DNA of 64,000 nt from Flavobacterium jejuense. GTDB taxonomy: Bacteria; Bacteroidota; Bacteroidia; Flavobacteriales; Flavobacteriaceae. A program made the translations under genes and the position numbers. How positions within the stretch are numbered: the stretch's first letter is position 1; each line of letters opens with the position of its first letter. The stretch spans positions 1 to 64,000 of the forward strand of contig NZ_VEVQ02000010.1 in the NCBI RefSeq assembly GCF_006491595.2, in the 5' to 3' direction. The notes under the pieces are model-generated. The model did not search any database, was not told where the DNA came from, and was given only the letters and a program-made list of their open reading frames with translations. Shown one piece after another: positions 7,359 through 17,090 of the stretch.

Positions 7359-9650
7359 ATGGCTACAAAAAGAACAGAGAAAAATAACTTTTCAAAGTAT
7401 ATAAAATTTTTTTGGAAAACCTTTTTATTTGGATTAGGTTTTATTGTATTGCTATTTCTATTTGCTTCATGGGGTTTTTTTGGAGCCATGCCAACATTTG
7501 AAGCATTAGAAAATCCAGATTCTAATATAGCTACTGAAATTATGTCTGCAGACGGTGTGGTTTTGGGAAAATTTTATGCTCAAAATAGAGTTCCAGTAAC
7601 TTTTGAAGACTTACCTAAAGATTTGGTAAATGCTTTAGTAGCCACTGAGGATGAGCGTTTTTATGAACATTCAGGAATTGATGCTAGAGGTACTTTAAGA
7701 GCTGTAGTAATGCTTGGTAGAGGCGGTGGAGCAAGTACCATTAGTCAGCAGTTAGCCAAGAATTTATTTCATGGTAGTGATGGATCTAAAAATATTGTTC
7801 TTAGAATTATCCAAAAAATAAAAGAATGGATTATAGCAACTCGTTTAGAACGTCAATACACTAAGAAAGAAATAATTGCTATGTATCTTAATCAAGTTGA
7901 TTTTGTTAATGGGGCCATAGGAATTCGTTCAGCTTCCAAAATTTATTTTAACAAAGAACCAAAAGATTTGACCACAGAAGAAGCTGCTGTATTTGTCGGG
8001 ATGTTGAAGAATCCATCTTTGTATAACCCTAATCGTGATACTAGAAAAAAAATAGTATTAGATAGAAGAAATACAGTTCTTGGACAAATGGAAAGAAGTG
8101 GTTTCTTGAAAACGGCAAAAAAAGAAGAGTTACAAAAAAAGCCAGTTGTTTTAGATTTTAAACCTGAAAGTCATAATGAAGGTATCGCTACTTATTTTAG
8201 GGAATATCTAAAAGGATATATGAAAGACTGGGTTAAAAATCACAAAAAAGAAGATGGTTCTGAATATGATATTTATAGAGATGGTTTAAAAATTTATACT
8301 ACTATTGATTCACGTATGCAAAAATATGCTGAGGAAGCTGTAGAAGAACATCTAACTATCTTACAAGCAAAATTTTTTGAGTTAGCCAAGAAAGAAAAAA
8401 ATGCACCTTTCATTAAAATTAATGAAGAAGAAACAGAAAGAATCATTAAAAGTGCAATGAAAAATTCGGAAAGATGGAGGATCTTAAAAGAGGACGGAAA
8501 ATCAGATGATGAGATTTTAAAATCTTTTGAAGTAAAAACAAAAATGAAAATATTTTCTTGGAAAGGTGAAAAAGACACCATTATGACACCAAGAGACTCA
8601 ATACGATATTATAAGCATTTTTTACAAACAGGTATGATGGCTATGGAGCCTCAAACAGGACACATTAAAGTATGGGTTGGAGGAATAAATCACAAGTATT
8701 TTCAATATGATCATGTAGCTCAAGGAGCAAGGCAAGTAGGTTCTACTTTTAAGCCATTCGTGTATTCAACTGCTATAGAACAATTAGGAATGTCTCCATG
8801 TGATTCAATTATTGATGGACCATTTACTATGCCAAAGGGGAAATGGGGTATCTCAAAAGCATGGTCACCTACTAATTCTGATGGGAAGTATAAAGGAATG
8901 GTAACTTTAAAAACAGCTCTAGCTCACTCTCTTAATCCAGTTTCTGCTAAATTAATGGATAGGGTAGGACCTCAAGCTGTAGTAGACATGGCGAGAGATT
9001 TAGGAGTTACCTCTGAAATACCAGTTACACCAGCCATAGCTTTAGGAGCTGTAGATATTACTGTAAATCAAATGATAGGTGCTTTTAGTACTTTTGCGAA
9101 TCAAGGAGTATATATCAAGCCAACTTTTATTTCTAGAATAGAAGATAAAAATGGAGTGATTTTAGACCAAGTTATTCCACAATCAAAAGATGTTATGAAC
9201 AGAGATGTAGCTTATGCTATCGTAAAGTTAATGGAGGGTGTTACAGAATCTGGAACTGGAGCACGTTTAAGAGGTGGAAATGTTAGTGGTTTAACTTCTT
9301 ATAAGTATAGATTTAGTAATCCAATTGCAGGAAAAACGGGAACATCACAAAATAATTCAGATGGATGGTTTATAGGTATGGTGCCTAATTTGTCTGCTGG
9401 TATATGGGTTGGAAATGAAGATAGAGCAGCTCACTTTAGAAGAACACTTTATGGGCAAGGAGCTTGTATGTCTTTACCTATATGGGGTTTGTTTATGGAT
9501 AAATGTTATAAAGACAAAGAATTAAAAATTTCTAAAGAAGCTTTTGAAAAACCTGATAAGATATCTATTAGGGTTGACTGTACAACTGTTGGAACTATAG
9601 TAGATTCAACAGATGTTGAGGCTGTAGATATGAAGGAATTCGATTTTTGA
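7359..9650 (+). CDS. class A penicillin-binding protein (bifunctional transglycosylase/transpeptidase)
   Basis: This enzyme polymerises and cross-links peptidoglycan at the outer face of the inner membrane. One transmembrane segment lies at about residues 22-43. The glycosyltransferase domain shows EDERFYEHSGID, GASTISQQLAKNLF and RQYTKKEIIAMYLNQVDF. The transpeptidase domain has the acyl-serine box STFK at Ser462, then SLN and KTGTSQ. At 763 residues it is full length for PBP1A-like proteins. It starts 3 nt after gldH and is followed after 17 nt by the CoA-transferase genes, so all may be cotranscribed. Confidence 0.93.
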   Translation: MATKRTEKNNFSKYIKFFWKTFLFGLGFIVLLFLFASWGFFGAMPTFEALENPDSNIATEIMSADGVVLGKFYAQNRVPVTFEDLPKDLVNALVATEDERFYEHSGIDARGTLRAVVMLGRGGGASTISQQLAKNLFHGSDGSKNIVLRIIQKIKEWIIATRLERQYTKKEIIAMYLNQVDFVNGAIGIRSASKIYFNKEPKDLTTEEAAVFVGMLKNPSLYNPNRDTRKKIVLDRRNTVLGQMERSGFLKTAKKEELQKKPVVLDFKPESHNEGIATYFREYLKGYMKDWVKNHKKEDGSEYDIYRDGLKIYTTIDSRMQKYAEEAVEEHLTILQAKFFELAKKEKNAPFIKINEEETERIIKSAMKNSERWRILKEDGKSDDEILKSFEVKTKMKIFSWKGEKDTIMTPRDSIRYYKHFLQTGMMAMEPQTGHIKVWVGGINHKYFQYDHVAQGARQVGSTFKPFVYSTAIEQLGMSPCDSIIDGPFTMPKGKWGISKAWSPTNSDGKYKGMVTLKTALAHSLNPVSAKLMDRVGPQAVVDMARDLGVTSEIPVTPAIALGAVDITVNQMIGAFSTFANQGVYIKPTFISRIEDKNGVILDQVIPQSKDVMNRDVAYAIVKLMEGVTESGTGARLRGGNVSGLTSYKYRFSNPIAGKTGTSQNNSDGWFIGMVPNLSAGIWVGNEDRAAHFRRTLYGQGACMSLPIWGLFMDKCYKDKELKISKEAFEKPDKISIRVDCTTVGTIVDSTDVEAVDMKEFDF

Positions 9651-9667
9651 ATTAAAAGAAAGTAATT

Positions 9668-10366
9668 ATGATTAAGCGAACAGTAAAAAATGTTAGTGAA
9701 GCCTTACAAGGTATTGAAAGCGATATGACAATTATGTTAGGTGGTTTTGGCCTTTGTGGAATTCCAGAAAATAGTATTGCTGAATTAGTAAATAAAAAAA
9801 TAACAAATCTTACCTGTATTTCTAATAATGCTGGTGTTGATGATTTTGGATTAGGGCTATTATTACAAAATCGTCAAATAAAAAAGATGATTTCCTCTTA
9901 TGTAGGAGAAAATGCTGAATTTGAAAGGCAAATGCTTTCTGGAGAATTAGAGGTGGAATTAACGCCTCAAGGAACTTTAGCTGAAAAATGTAGAGCTGCT
10001 CAAGCTGGAATACCTGCTTTTTTTACACCTGCAGGATATGGAACTGAAGTAGCAGAAGGAAAAGAAACTAGAGAGTTTAATGACAAGATGCATGTAATGG
10101 AATTGGCTTTTAAAGCTGATTTTGCTATTGTTAAAGCCTGGAAAGGAGATGAAGCGGGTAATTTGATATTCAAAGGAACAGCAAGAAATTTTAATGCAGT
10201 AATGGCTGGTGCTGCTAAGATTACTATTGCAGAGGTGGAAGAGTTAGTTCCAGCTGGAATGTTAGACCCAAATGAAATACATATTCCAGGAATTATGGTA
10301 AATCGTATTTTTCAAGGAGAGAAATTTGAAAAAAGAATCGAACAACGTACTGTAAGACAAAAATAA
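9668..10366 (+). CDS. scoA: 3-oxoacid CoA-transferase subunit A
   Basis: The 232-residue alpha subunit of a succinyl-CoA:3-ketoacid (or acetoacetate) CoA-transferase. The N-terminus [17 protein letters not shown] is the glycine-rich CoA-binding motif of the family, and [16 protein letters not shown] and [20 protein letters not shown] are conserved. It forms a heteromer with the subunit encoded 4 nt downstream. The reaction moves CoA between succinate and acetoacetate, feeding ketone bodies or amino-acid breakdown products to acetyl-CoA. The exact acyl substrate (succinyl versus acetyl donor) cannot be decided from sequence alone. Confidence 0.9.
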   Translation: MIKRTVKNVSEALQGIESDMTIMLGGFGLCGIPENSIAELVNKKITNLTCISNNAGVDDFGLGLLLQNRQIKKMISSYVGENAEFERQMLSGELEVELTPQGTLAEKCRAAQAGIPAFFTPAGYGTEVAEGKETREFNDKMHVMELAFKADFAIVKAWKGDEAGNLIFKGTARNFNAVMAGAAKITIAEVEELVPAGMLDPNEIHIPGIMVNRIFQGEKFEKRIEQRTVRQK

Positions 10367-10370
10367 TATT

Positions 10371-11030
10371 ATGGCTTTAGATAAAAATCAAATTGCGCAG
10401 CGAATTGCAAAAGAAGTAAAAGATGGTTATTATGTTAATTTAGGAATAGGAATTCCTACTTTGGTTGCTAATTATGTTCGTGAAGATATTTCAGTTGAAT
10501 TTCAAAGTGAAAATGGTGTTTTAGGAATGGGTCCTTTTCCTTTTGAAGGAGAAGAAGATGCAGATATTATCAATGCAGGAAAACAAACTATTACTACTTT
10601 ACCAGGTGCAAGTTTTTTTGATTCGGCTTTTAGTTTTGGAATGATTCGTTCTCAAAAAGTAGATTTAACTATTTTAGGGGCTATGGAAGTTGCTGAAAAT
10701 GGAGATATTGCTAATTGGAAAATCCCTGGCAAGATGGTAAAAGGAATGGGTGGAGCAATGGATTTAGTAGCTTCTGCTGAGAATATTATAGTTGCGATGA
10801 TGCATGTAAATAAAGCAGGTGAATCTAAACTTTTGAAAAGATGTTCGTTGCCTTTAACAGGTGTTGGTTGTGTTAAAAAAATTGTTACTGAATTAGCTGT
10901 GCTTGAAGTAACTGAGAAAGGGTTTAAATTATTAGAAAGAGCTCCTGGAGTTTCTGTGGAAGAAATACAAAGAGCTACAGAAGGTAATTTGATTATCGAA
11001 GGAAATATTCCTGAAATGAATATAGGTTAA
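10371..11030 (+). CDS. scoB: 3-oxoacid CoA-transferase subunit B
   Basis: The 219-residue beta subunit contains YYVNLGIGIPTLVANY and the active-site motif SENGVLGMGP, in which Glu47 is the residue that carries the CoA thioester in this family. It follows scoA with a 4-nt gap and ends before a strong terminator. Subunit sizes (232 and 219) are those of the two-subunit bacterial enzyme and not the fused mitochondrial type. Confidence 0.92.
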   Translation: MALDKNQIAQRIAKEVKDGYYVNLGIGIPTLVANYVREDISVEFQSENGVLGMGPFPFEGEEDADIINAGKQTITTLPGASFFDSAFSFGMIRSQKVDLTILGAMEVAENGDIANWKIPGKMVKGMGGAMDLVASAENIIVAMMHVNKAGESKLLKRCSLPLTGVGCVKKIVTELAVLEVTEKGFKLLERAPGVSVEEIQRATEGNLIIEGNIPEMNIG

Positions 11031-11055
11031 AAAAAAGAAAATTAATAAATAATAA

Positions 11056-11100
11056 AGCCACAATTCACTGAAATTTATTCGTGTCTTGTGGCTAATTTTT
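11056..11100 (+). terminator. terminator between scoB and the rRNA methyltransferase gene
   Basis: AGCCACAA (11056-11063) and TTGTGGCT (11086-11093) form an 8-bp stem with a 22-nt loop, followed by AATTTTT. The next start codon is only 6 nt after the T-run, so the hairpin may instead attenuate read-through into that gene. Confidence 0.65.
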
Positions 11101-11105
11101 AAAAT

Positions 11106-12272
11106 ATGAGTTATCCAAAAGTAATTTTAAAGCAAGGTAAAGAAAAATCAATTTTAAGACGTCACCCTTGGGTTTTTAGTGGAGCTGTTTATGGAGTTAG
11201 TAGGGAAATTGAAGATGGAGAAATGGTTGATGTTGTTGATAATATAAATAAACATTTGGGAACTGGTTTTTTTAGTAACAGAGGTAGTATTGTAGTGCGT
11301 CTTTTAACTTTTGGAAAAGAAGTTTATGATGCTAATTTTTGGCAAGATAAATTAAAGTCAGCATGGGAATTGCGTTTAAAATTACTGGATTTAAATGTAA
11401 CCAATGCTTTTCGAGTAATTCATGGTGAAGGAGATGGTATTCCTGGATTAATTATTGATTATTACAATAAAAATTGGGTTATTCAAGCCCATTCTTCTGG
11501 GATATACTTGCAAGTTGAAACGATAGCTGAAGCTATAAAAAGTACATTTCAAGGATTTTGCGAAACCATTTATTGTAAAAGCAGTGGAACACTTCCGCAA
11601 ACAGGAAAAGATTTCTTCTTATACGAAGGAAATACTCAAACAATTGCTAAAGAAAATAATATTCAATTTCATGTGAATTGGGTAGAAGGGCAAAAAACGG
11701 GTTTTTTCTTAGATCAAAGAGAAAATAGAAAATTATTAGGTAATTTTTCGAAAGGCAAAAAGGTTTTAAATACTTTTTGTTATACAGGAGGTTTTTCAAT
11801 TTATGCCATGAATTCTGGTGCAGAATTAGTAACATCAGTAGATATCTCTCAAAAGGCAGTAGATTTAGCGGAAAAAAACATGGAATTAAATTTTCCAGAT
11901 TCTAACCATACTGCTGTTGCTTCAGATGTGTTTGAGTTCATGAAAGAACATTCTAAACAATATGATGTAATTGTTTTAGATCCACCTGCTTTTGCAAAAA
12001 ATATTAAAAGTAAGCATACAGCTACGCAAGCATATAAAAGATTAAACATTGCTGGTATAAAAGCGTTAGCGCCTAAAGGTATATTGTTTACTTTTTCTTG
12101 CTCACAAGTGATTGATGACGTTTTGTTTTACAATACGGTTGCAGCAGCAGCTATTGAAACAGGGAGAAATATTAGAGTATTACATAAACTAGGTCAAGGT
12201 CCAGACCATCCGACAAATATATATCATCCAGAAGGGCATTATTTAAAAGGATTAGTGCTTTTTATTGAATAA
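11106..12272 (+). CDS. class I SAM-dependent rRNA cytosine-C5 methyltransferase (RlmI-like)
   Basis: The 388-residue protein has an N-terminal PUA-like RNA-binding domain (SILRRHPWVFSGAV), a linker domain, and a Rossmann methyltransferase domain with VLNTFCYTGGFSIYA (SAM motif I) and VLDPPAFAK (catalytic motif IV). A later FTFSCSQ segment carries the cysteine typical of C5 methylation. RlmI of E. coli (396 residues) methylates 23S rRNA C1962; the length and domain order match. The position modified in this organism is inferred. Confidence 0.88.
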   Translation: MSYPKVILKQGKEKSILRRHPWVFSGAVYGVSREIEDGEMVDVVDNINKHLGTGFFSNRGSIVVRLLTFGKEVYDANFWQDKLKSAWELRLKLLDLNVTNAFRVIHGEGDGIPGLIIDYYNKNWVIQAHSSGIYLQVETIAEAIKSTFQGFCETIYCKSSGTLPQTGKDFFLYEGNTQTIAKENNIQFHVNWVEGQKTGFFLDQRENRKLLGNFSKGKKVLNTFCYTGGFSIYAMNSGAELVTSVDISQKAVDLAEKNMELNFPDSNHTAVASDVFEFMKEHSKQYDVIVLDPPAFAKNIKSKHTATQAYKRLNIAGIKALAPKGILFTFSCSQVIDDVLFYNTVAAAAIETGRNIRVLHKLGQGPDHPTNIYHPEGHYLKGLVLFIE

Positions 12273-12351
12273 TTTTTAAATTTCATTACTTTTTTAGCAA
12301 TATAAAATGATTATTTATTAAAATTTAACAATAAATATATTTTTACTGTAA

Positions 12352-12380
12352 TTGTGTGAGTTAAAAAAAAGTTACATTTG
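12352..12380 (+). promoter_or_regulatory. promoter of the M4 metalloprotease gene
   Basis: TTG at 12352-12354, then 18 nt, then TACATTTG at 12373-12380, matching TAnnTTTG. This leaves a 5' leader of roughly 30 nt before the start at 12414. Confidence 0.7.
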
Positions 12381-12413
12381 TTTTTTTAACTAATTATTAA
12401 CAATCAGACAATT

Positions 12414-15317
12414 ATGAAAAACAAATTACAAAAAGCATTAGCACTGTCTTTGCTTACTTCTTTTTCATTTCTATCTCAGGCTCAGGAAGTAGATAGAAAT
12501 GTTAAAGAAAAATTTTTTGATGAAAAAGGCCAACCAACTTTAATCATCTTTAATGAAGGATCAAAATTATCTTCTTCTAATTTTCAAAGTATTTTGAAAG
12601 AAAATTTAAAGCTTAAGAGTGGGTTTTCCTTTCAGAAGATAAAAGAAGAAACAGATAATCTTGGTTTGCTTCATGAAAAATTTCAATTATTTTACAATAA
12701 TGTTAAAGTAGAATTTGCGACTTATACAATCAATTCTAAAGGCGGTAGAGTTGTTTCTATGAATGGTGAAGTATACAACCCATCTACAATTAATGTTAAT
12801 CCTACCATTAGTGTTGCTAAAGCATTAGAATTAGCAAAAAGAACTACATCAAGTAGCTCATTTTTGTGGGACAATACAAAAGAAGCTTCTTTAATTGGAT
12901 ATTCTAAGCCTCAAGGAGAATTAGTTTTATTACCAGACTTAAAAGATGTTTATATAGAAGGTACACAACCAGAATTATTATTGGCATATAAATTTGATAT
13001 TTATGCTACTAACCCTGTAAGTAGAGCTGATGTATATATAGATGCAAAAAATGGTAAAGTTTTGTTTTACAATGCAACAATAAAACATGCTACAAATTTT
13101 GGACATGGTTCAGCACATCTATTTGGAGAAAGTCATACTTGTTTAGAAAATAAAAACGCTGAAAAAATCACTAAAACATTTGAAGCATTAGTTGCTGGAA
13201 CTGCCGCAACAAGATATAGTGGTAGTCAAAGTATTCAAACAACTCTTAGTGGAGGAAGCTATATTTTAAAAGATAACACTAGAGGAAGTGGTGTTAATAC
13301 TTATGATTTAAATACAGGTACTAGTTATGGGTCAGCTGTAAACTTTACAGATAATGACAATAATTGGACAACAGCTGAACATAGTGCAAATAAAGACAAT
13401 GGAGCTTTAGATGCGCATTGGGGTGCTGAAAAAACTTATGATTATTGGAGCGCTGTTCATAGTAGAAATAGTTTTAATAATTCAGGAGCAGCTATAAATA
13501 GTTATGTGCATTACAGTTCAAACTATGATAATGCATTTTGGGATGGTTCTAGAATGACTTATGGAGATGGAAGTGGTACTTATTTTGATATTTTAACAGC
13601 TTTAGATGTTGCTGCACATGAGATTGGTCATGCAGTTTGTACATATACAGCTAATCTTGCATATCAGAGAGAATCTGGTGCATTAAATGAAGCATTTTCT
13701 GATATTTGGGGAGCAGCAGTTGAATATTATGCAGCTCCAAATAAAAGTCCATGGTTAATAGGAGAAGATATTGAGCGTCGTTCTGGCCATGCAGCACTTC
13801 GATCTATGAGTGATCCTAATAGTGAAGGACAACCTGATACTTATGGTGGAACATATTGGAGTAATCCAAATTGTGGAACTCCAACACAATCAAATGATTA
13901 TTGTGGAGTACATAGAAATAGTGGGGTTTTAAATCATTGGTTTTACATTTTGTCAGTTGGAAAATCTGGAACAAATGATATAGGGAATAGTTATAATGTT
14001 ACAGGAATATCTATCGATAAAGCGGCAAAAATAGCTTATCGATTAGAGAGTGTATATTTGTCATCTAATTCAACATTTGCGAATGCAAGAACTTATGGAA
14101 TTCAAGCAGCAATAGATTTGTATGGGGCAAGTTCAGCGGAAGTAATTGCAACTACAAATGCTTTTTATGCAGTAGGAATTGGTTCTGAATACTCCGATGG
14201 AGGTGGAGGTACTACATGTTCTACAACTATTACTTCATTTCCATATTCTGAGGGTTTTGAAAATACATTAGGAGCATGGTCTCAAGGTTCTGGTGATGAT
14301 TTCGATTGGATTGTAGATGCAAATGGAACTCCTTCTAGCGGTACAGGACCATCTAGTGCTGCTGAAGGTACTTATTACGTTTATGTAGAAGCGTCGGTGC
14401 CAAATAGTCCAACTAAAACAACAATTTTAAACTCTCCTTGTTATAATTTGAATGGAGCTACAGAAGCTACATTTACTTTTAAATATCATATGTATGGAGC
14501 ATCTTCGATGGGAACATTAAAACTACAAGCTAGTACAAATGGTTCAACTTGGACTGATATTTGGTCAAAATCAGGAAATCAAGGTAATTCATGGCTTTCT
14601 GCATCTGTAAGTTTATCTTCTTATACAGGTTCAACAGTGCAATTACGTTTTCATGGAACTACAGGATCAACCTATCAAGGTGATATGGCTGTGGATGATG
14701 TGATGTTGTCTACAGGTACAATAAACCCTCCTACGTGTACCAATGTAAATATTAATTTTGTATTTGATAATTATCCTGAAGAAACTAGCTGGCAAATCTT
14801 AAATTCAAGCAATCAAGTAGTAGAATCAGGAGGAACTTATGGAAGTCAGGCTGATGGTTCTTCTTTAACGATTACTAAATGTTTAGCTGCTGGTTGCTAT
14901 ACTTTTAAAATTAACGATAGTTATGGAGATGGTATTTGTTGTTCTTATGGTAATGGAAGTTATTCTGTTACTTCAAATGGTAGTACTTTAGCAAGTGGAG
15001 GTTCATTTGGGTCAAGTGAATCAACTAATTTTTGTGTAGGAACTTCGGGCTTGATCTCTAATATTTCTACTATTACTGAAACAAGTGAAGGTATTGATTT
15101 TGTAATGTATCCAAATCCTGTTAAAGGAGATATTTTACATGTTATTTCTAATGACGGAATGAAAGATTATAAAGTGTATAATATAATGGGACAATTGGTT
15201 TTGCAAGGTCAGATTAAAAATGATCAAATAAATATAGGATCTTTAAATGGAGGTATTTATGTGGTAGAGCTAAATACTTACAAAGAAAAAATAACTAAGA
15301 AATTTATAAAAGAATAA
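12414..15317 (+). CDS. secreted M4-family (thermolysin-like) metalloprotease with T9SS sorting domain
   Basis: The 967-residue precursor has a signal peptide ending near SQAQE, an FTP/PepSY-type propeptide to about residue 240, and an M4 catalytic domain with HEIGH (His402, Glu403, His406) and the third zinc ligand in GALNEAFSDIWG (Glu426). Next is a MAM-like beta-sandwich (about 600-765), a cysteine-containing region (SYGDGICCSYG), and a C-terminal type A T9SS sorting domain (VMYPNPVKGDILHVIS to KKFIKE). It is therefore exported by Sec, then across the outer membrane by the type IX system, with its end removed on the surface. It is single-gene with its own promoter and a terminator, and likely degrades extracellular protein. 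Confidence 0.93.
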   Translation: MKNKLQKALALSLLTSFSFLSQAQEVDRNVKEKFFDEKGQPTLIIFNEGSKLSSSNFQSILKENLKLKSGFSFQKIKEETDNLGLLHEKFQLFYNNVKVEFATYTINSKGGRVVSMNGEVYNPSTINVNPTISVAKALELAKRTTSSSSFLWDNTKEASLIGYSKPQGELVLLPDLKDVYIEGTQPELLLAYKFDIYATNPVSRADVYIDAKNGKVLFYNATIKHATNFGHGSAHLFGESHTCLENKNAEKITKTFEALVAGTAATRYSGSQSIQTTLSGGSYILKDNTRGSGVNTYDLNTGTSYGSAVNFTDNDNNWTTAEHSANKDNGALDAHWGAEKTYDYWSAVHSRNSFNNSGAAINSYVHYSSNYDNAFWDGSRMTYGDGSGTYFDILTALDVAAHEIGHAVCTYTANLAYQRESGALNEAFSDIWGAAVEYYAAPNKSPWLIGEDIERRSGHAALRSMSDPNSEGQPDTYGGTYWSNPNCGTPTQSNDYCGVHRNSGVLNHWFYILSVGKSGTNDIGNSYNVTGISIDKAAKIAYRLESVYLSSNSTFANARTYGIQAAIDLYGASSAEVIATTNAFYAVGIGSEYSDGGGGTTCSTTITSFPYSEGFENTLGAWSQGSGDDFDWIVDANGTPSSGTGPSSAAEGTYYVYVEASVPNSPTKTTILNSPCYNLNGATEATFTFKYHMYGASSMGTLKLQASTNGSTWTDIWSKSGNQGNSWLSASVSLSSYTGSTVQLRFHGTTGSTYQGDMAVDDVMLSTGTINPPTCTNVNINFVFDNYPEETSWQILNSSNQVVESGGTYGSQADGSSLTITKCLAAGCYTFKINDSYGDGICCSYGNGSYSVTSNGSTLASGGSFGSSESTNFCVGTSGLISNISTITETSEGIDFVMYPNPVKGDILHVISNDGMKDYKVYNIMGQLVLQGQIKNDQINIGSLNGGIYVVELNTYKEKITKKFIKE

Positions 15318-15347
15318 ATATTTAGGTTAAGTTAGTTATATTAAAGC

Positions 15348-15377
15348 AAAGAGGCTACAATACATTGTAGCCTCTTT
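15348..15377. terminator. bidirectional terminator between convergent protease and fumarase genes
   Basis: AAAGAGGCTACAAT (15348-15361) and ATTGTAGCCTCTTT (15364-15377) form a perfect 14-bp inverted repeat with a 2-nt centre, flanked by A- and T-rich ends that suit both directions. Confidence 0.85.
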
Positions 15378-15397
15378 CATTTTTATATTTGATGAAA

Positions 15398-16999
15398 TTA
15401 TAGATTTGCAAAGAAATCGTTTCCTTTGTCGTCTGTAATAATGAAAGCAGGAAAATCTTTAACAGTAATTTTACGAACCGCTTCCATTCCTAATTCTGGG
15501 AAATCTACTACTTCTACTTTTAAAATATTATCTTGAGCTAAAATTGCAGCTGGACCACCTATTGAACCTAAATAAAAACCTTTATGCTTCGCACAAGCAT
15601 CAGTAACTTGTTGCGAACGGTTTCCTTTGGCTAACATAATCATGCTTCCACCCACAGCTTGAAATTCATCTACATATACGTCCATTCTACCAGCCGTTGT
15701 AGGGCCAAAACTACCTGAGGGCATTCCGTCTGGTGTTTTTGCTGGTCCAGCATAATAAACAGGGTGATTTTTGAAATAATCTGGCATTGGCTTACCGGCC
15801 TCTAACAGCTCTTTTATCTTAGCATGAGCAATATCACGAGCTACAATAACAGTTCCGTTTAATTTTAAACGTGTTTTGATAGGGTATTTTGTTAATTCTG
15901 CTAAAATTTCAGTCATTGGTCTGTTCAAATCAATTTCTACTGCTGGTTGCAAATGAGGAGCTACTTCTGGTAAAAATTGTTTTGGATTAGTTTCCAATTG
16001 TTCTACAAAAATTCCCTCTTTGGTAATCTTACCTTTAATATTTCTATCAGCAGAACATGATACACCCAATCCAACCGGACAAGAAGCGGCATGTCTTGGT
16101 AAACGAATTACACGAACATCATGGGTAAAGTATTTTCCACCAAATTGTGCTCCAATGGCACTCTCCTGGCAAATTTCTTGTACTCTTTTTTCCCATTCTA
16201 AATCTCGAAAAGCCTGACCAGCCATATTTCCTGAAGTAGGTAAATTATCAAAATAGCCTGCGGAAGCTTTCTTGACAGTAGCCAAATTAGCTTCTGCTGA
16301 AGTGCCACCAATAACTAAAGCCAAGTGGTAAGGTGGACAAGCTGAGGTTCCTAAATCTTTAATCTTTGTTTGAATGAAAGTTTCTAATGATTTTTCATTC
16401 AAAAGTGATTTCGTTTGTTGGTACAAAAAAGTTTTATTAGCAGAACCACCACCTTTTGCTAAAAATAAAAACTCATATGAACTTCCTTTTTTTGCGTAAA
16501 TATCAATTTGTGCTGGTAAATTAGAACCTGAATTTTTTTCTTCAAACATACTTATTGGCACAATTTGAGAATAACGAAGATTTTTCTTCTCATAAGTATT
16601 AAAAATACCTTTTGATAACCATTCAGCATCATCAGCACCTGTATACACATTCTCACCTTTTTTTGCCATTACAATTGCTGTTCCTGTATCTTGACATGAA
16701 GGTAATTCTCCATCAACCGCAACCGAAGCATTTTGTAATAAATTATAAGCAACAAATCGATCATTATCAGTTGCTTCTGGATCATTTAAAATATTTTCTA
16801 AGCTTTTTAAATGCTTGGTTCGTAACATAAATGAGACGTCATTCATGGCAACTTCGGAAAGTAATTCTAGTGCTTTTGGGTCAACAGTTAAAATTTCTCT
16901 ATCTCCTAGTTTTTCTACTTTGACGTAATCTGAACTTATTTTTTTGTATTGGGTATCGTCCTTTTCAATTGGATAAGGGTCTTGGTATATAAAATCCAT
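15398..16999 (-). CDS. fumA: class I fumarate hydratase (iron-sulfur)
   Basis: The 533-residue enzyme interconverts fumarate and malate in the citric acid cycle. It belongs to the oxygen-sensitive class I with a [4Fe-4S] cluster. Candidate cluster cysteines lie in [13 protein letters not shown] (Cys102), [16 protein letters not shown] and [15 protein letters not shown]. The C-terminal beta domain has [11 protein letters not shown] and [14 protein letters not shown]- and C-terminal domains are fused in one chain, as in E. coli FumA. The shared terminator downstream separates it from the convergent protease gene. Confidence 0.93.
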   Translation of the reverse strand: MDFIYQDPYPIEKDDTQYKKISSDYVKVEKLGDREILTVDPKALELLSEVAMNDVSFMLRTKHLKSLENILNDPEATDNDRFVAYNLLQNASVAVDGELPSCQDTGTAIVMAKKGENVYTGADDAEWLSKGIFNTYEKKNLRYSQIVPISMFEEKNSGSNLPAQIDIYAKKGSSYEFLFLAKGGGSANKTFLYQQTKSLLNEKSLETFIQTKIKDLGTSACPPYHLALVIGGTSAEANLATVKKASAGYFDNLPTSGNMAGQAFRDLEWEKRVQEICQESAIGAQFGGKYFTHDVRVIRLPRHAASCPVGLGVSCSADRNIKGKITKEGIFVEQLETNPKQFLPEVAPHLQPAVEIDLNRPMTEILAELTKYPIKTRLKLNGTVIVARDIAHAKIKELLEAGKPMPDYFKNHPVYYAGPAKTPDGMPSGSFGPTTAGRMDVYVDEFQAVGGSMIMLAKGNRSQQVTDACAKHKGFYLGSIGGPAAILAQDNILKVEVVDFPELGMEAVRKITVKDFPAFIITDDKGNDFFANL

Positions 17000-17090
17000 T
17001 GCGTGTTATTTTTTAGAGTTGTAAAGTTAAGGAAAGTGAAAGGATTTGAGAAATTCTAATTTGTCAAAAAAAAAATCAACTAAAAATGAT

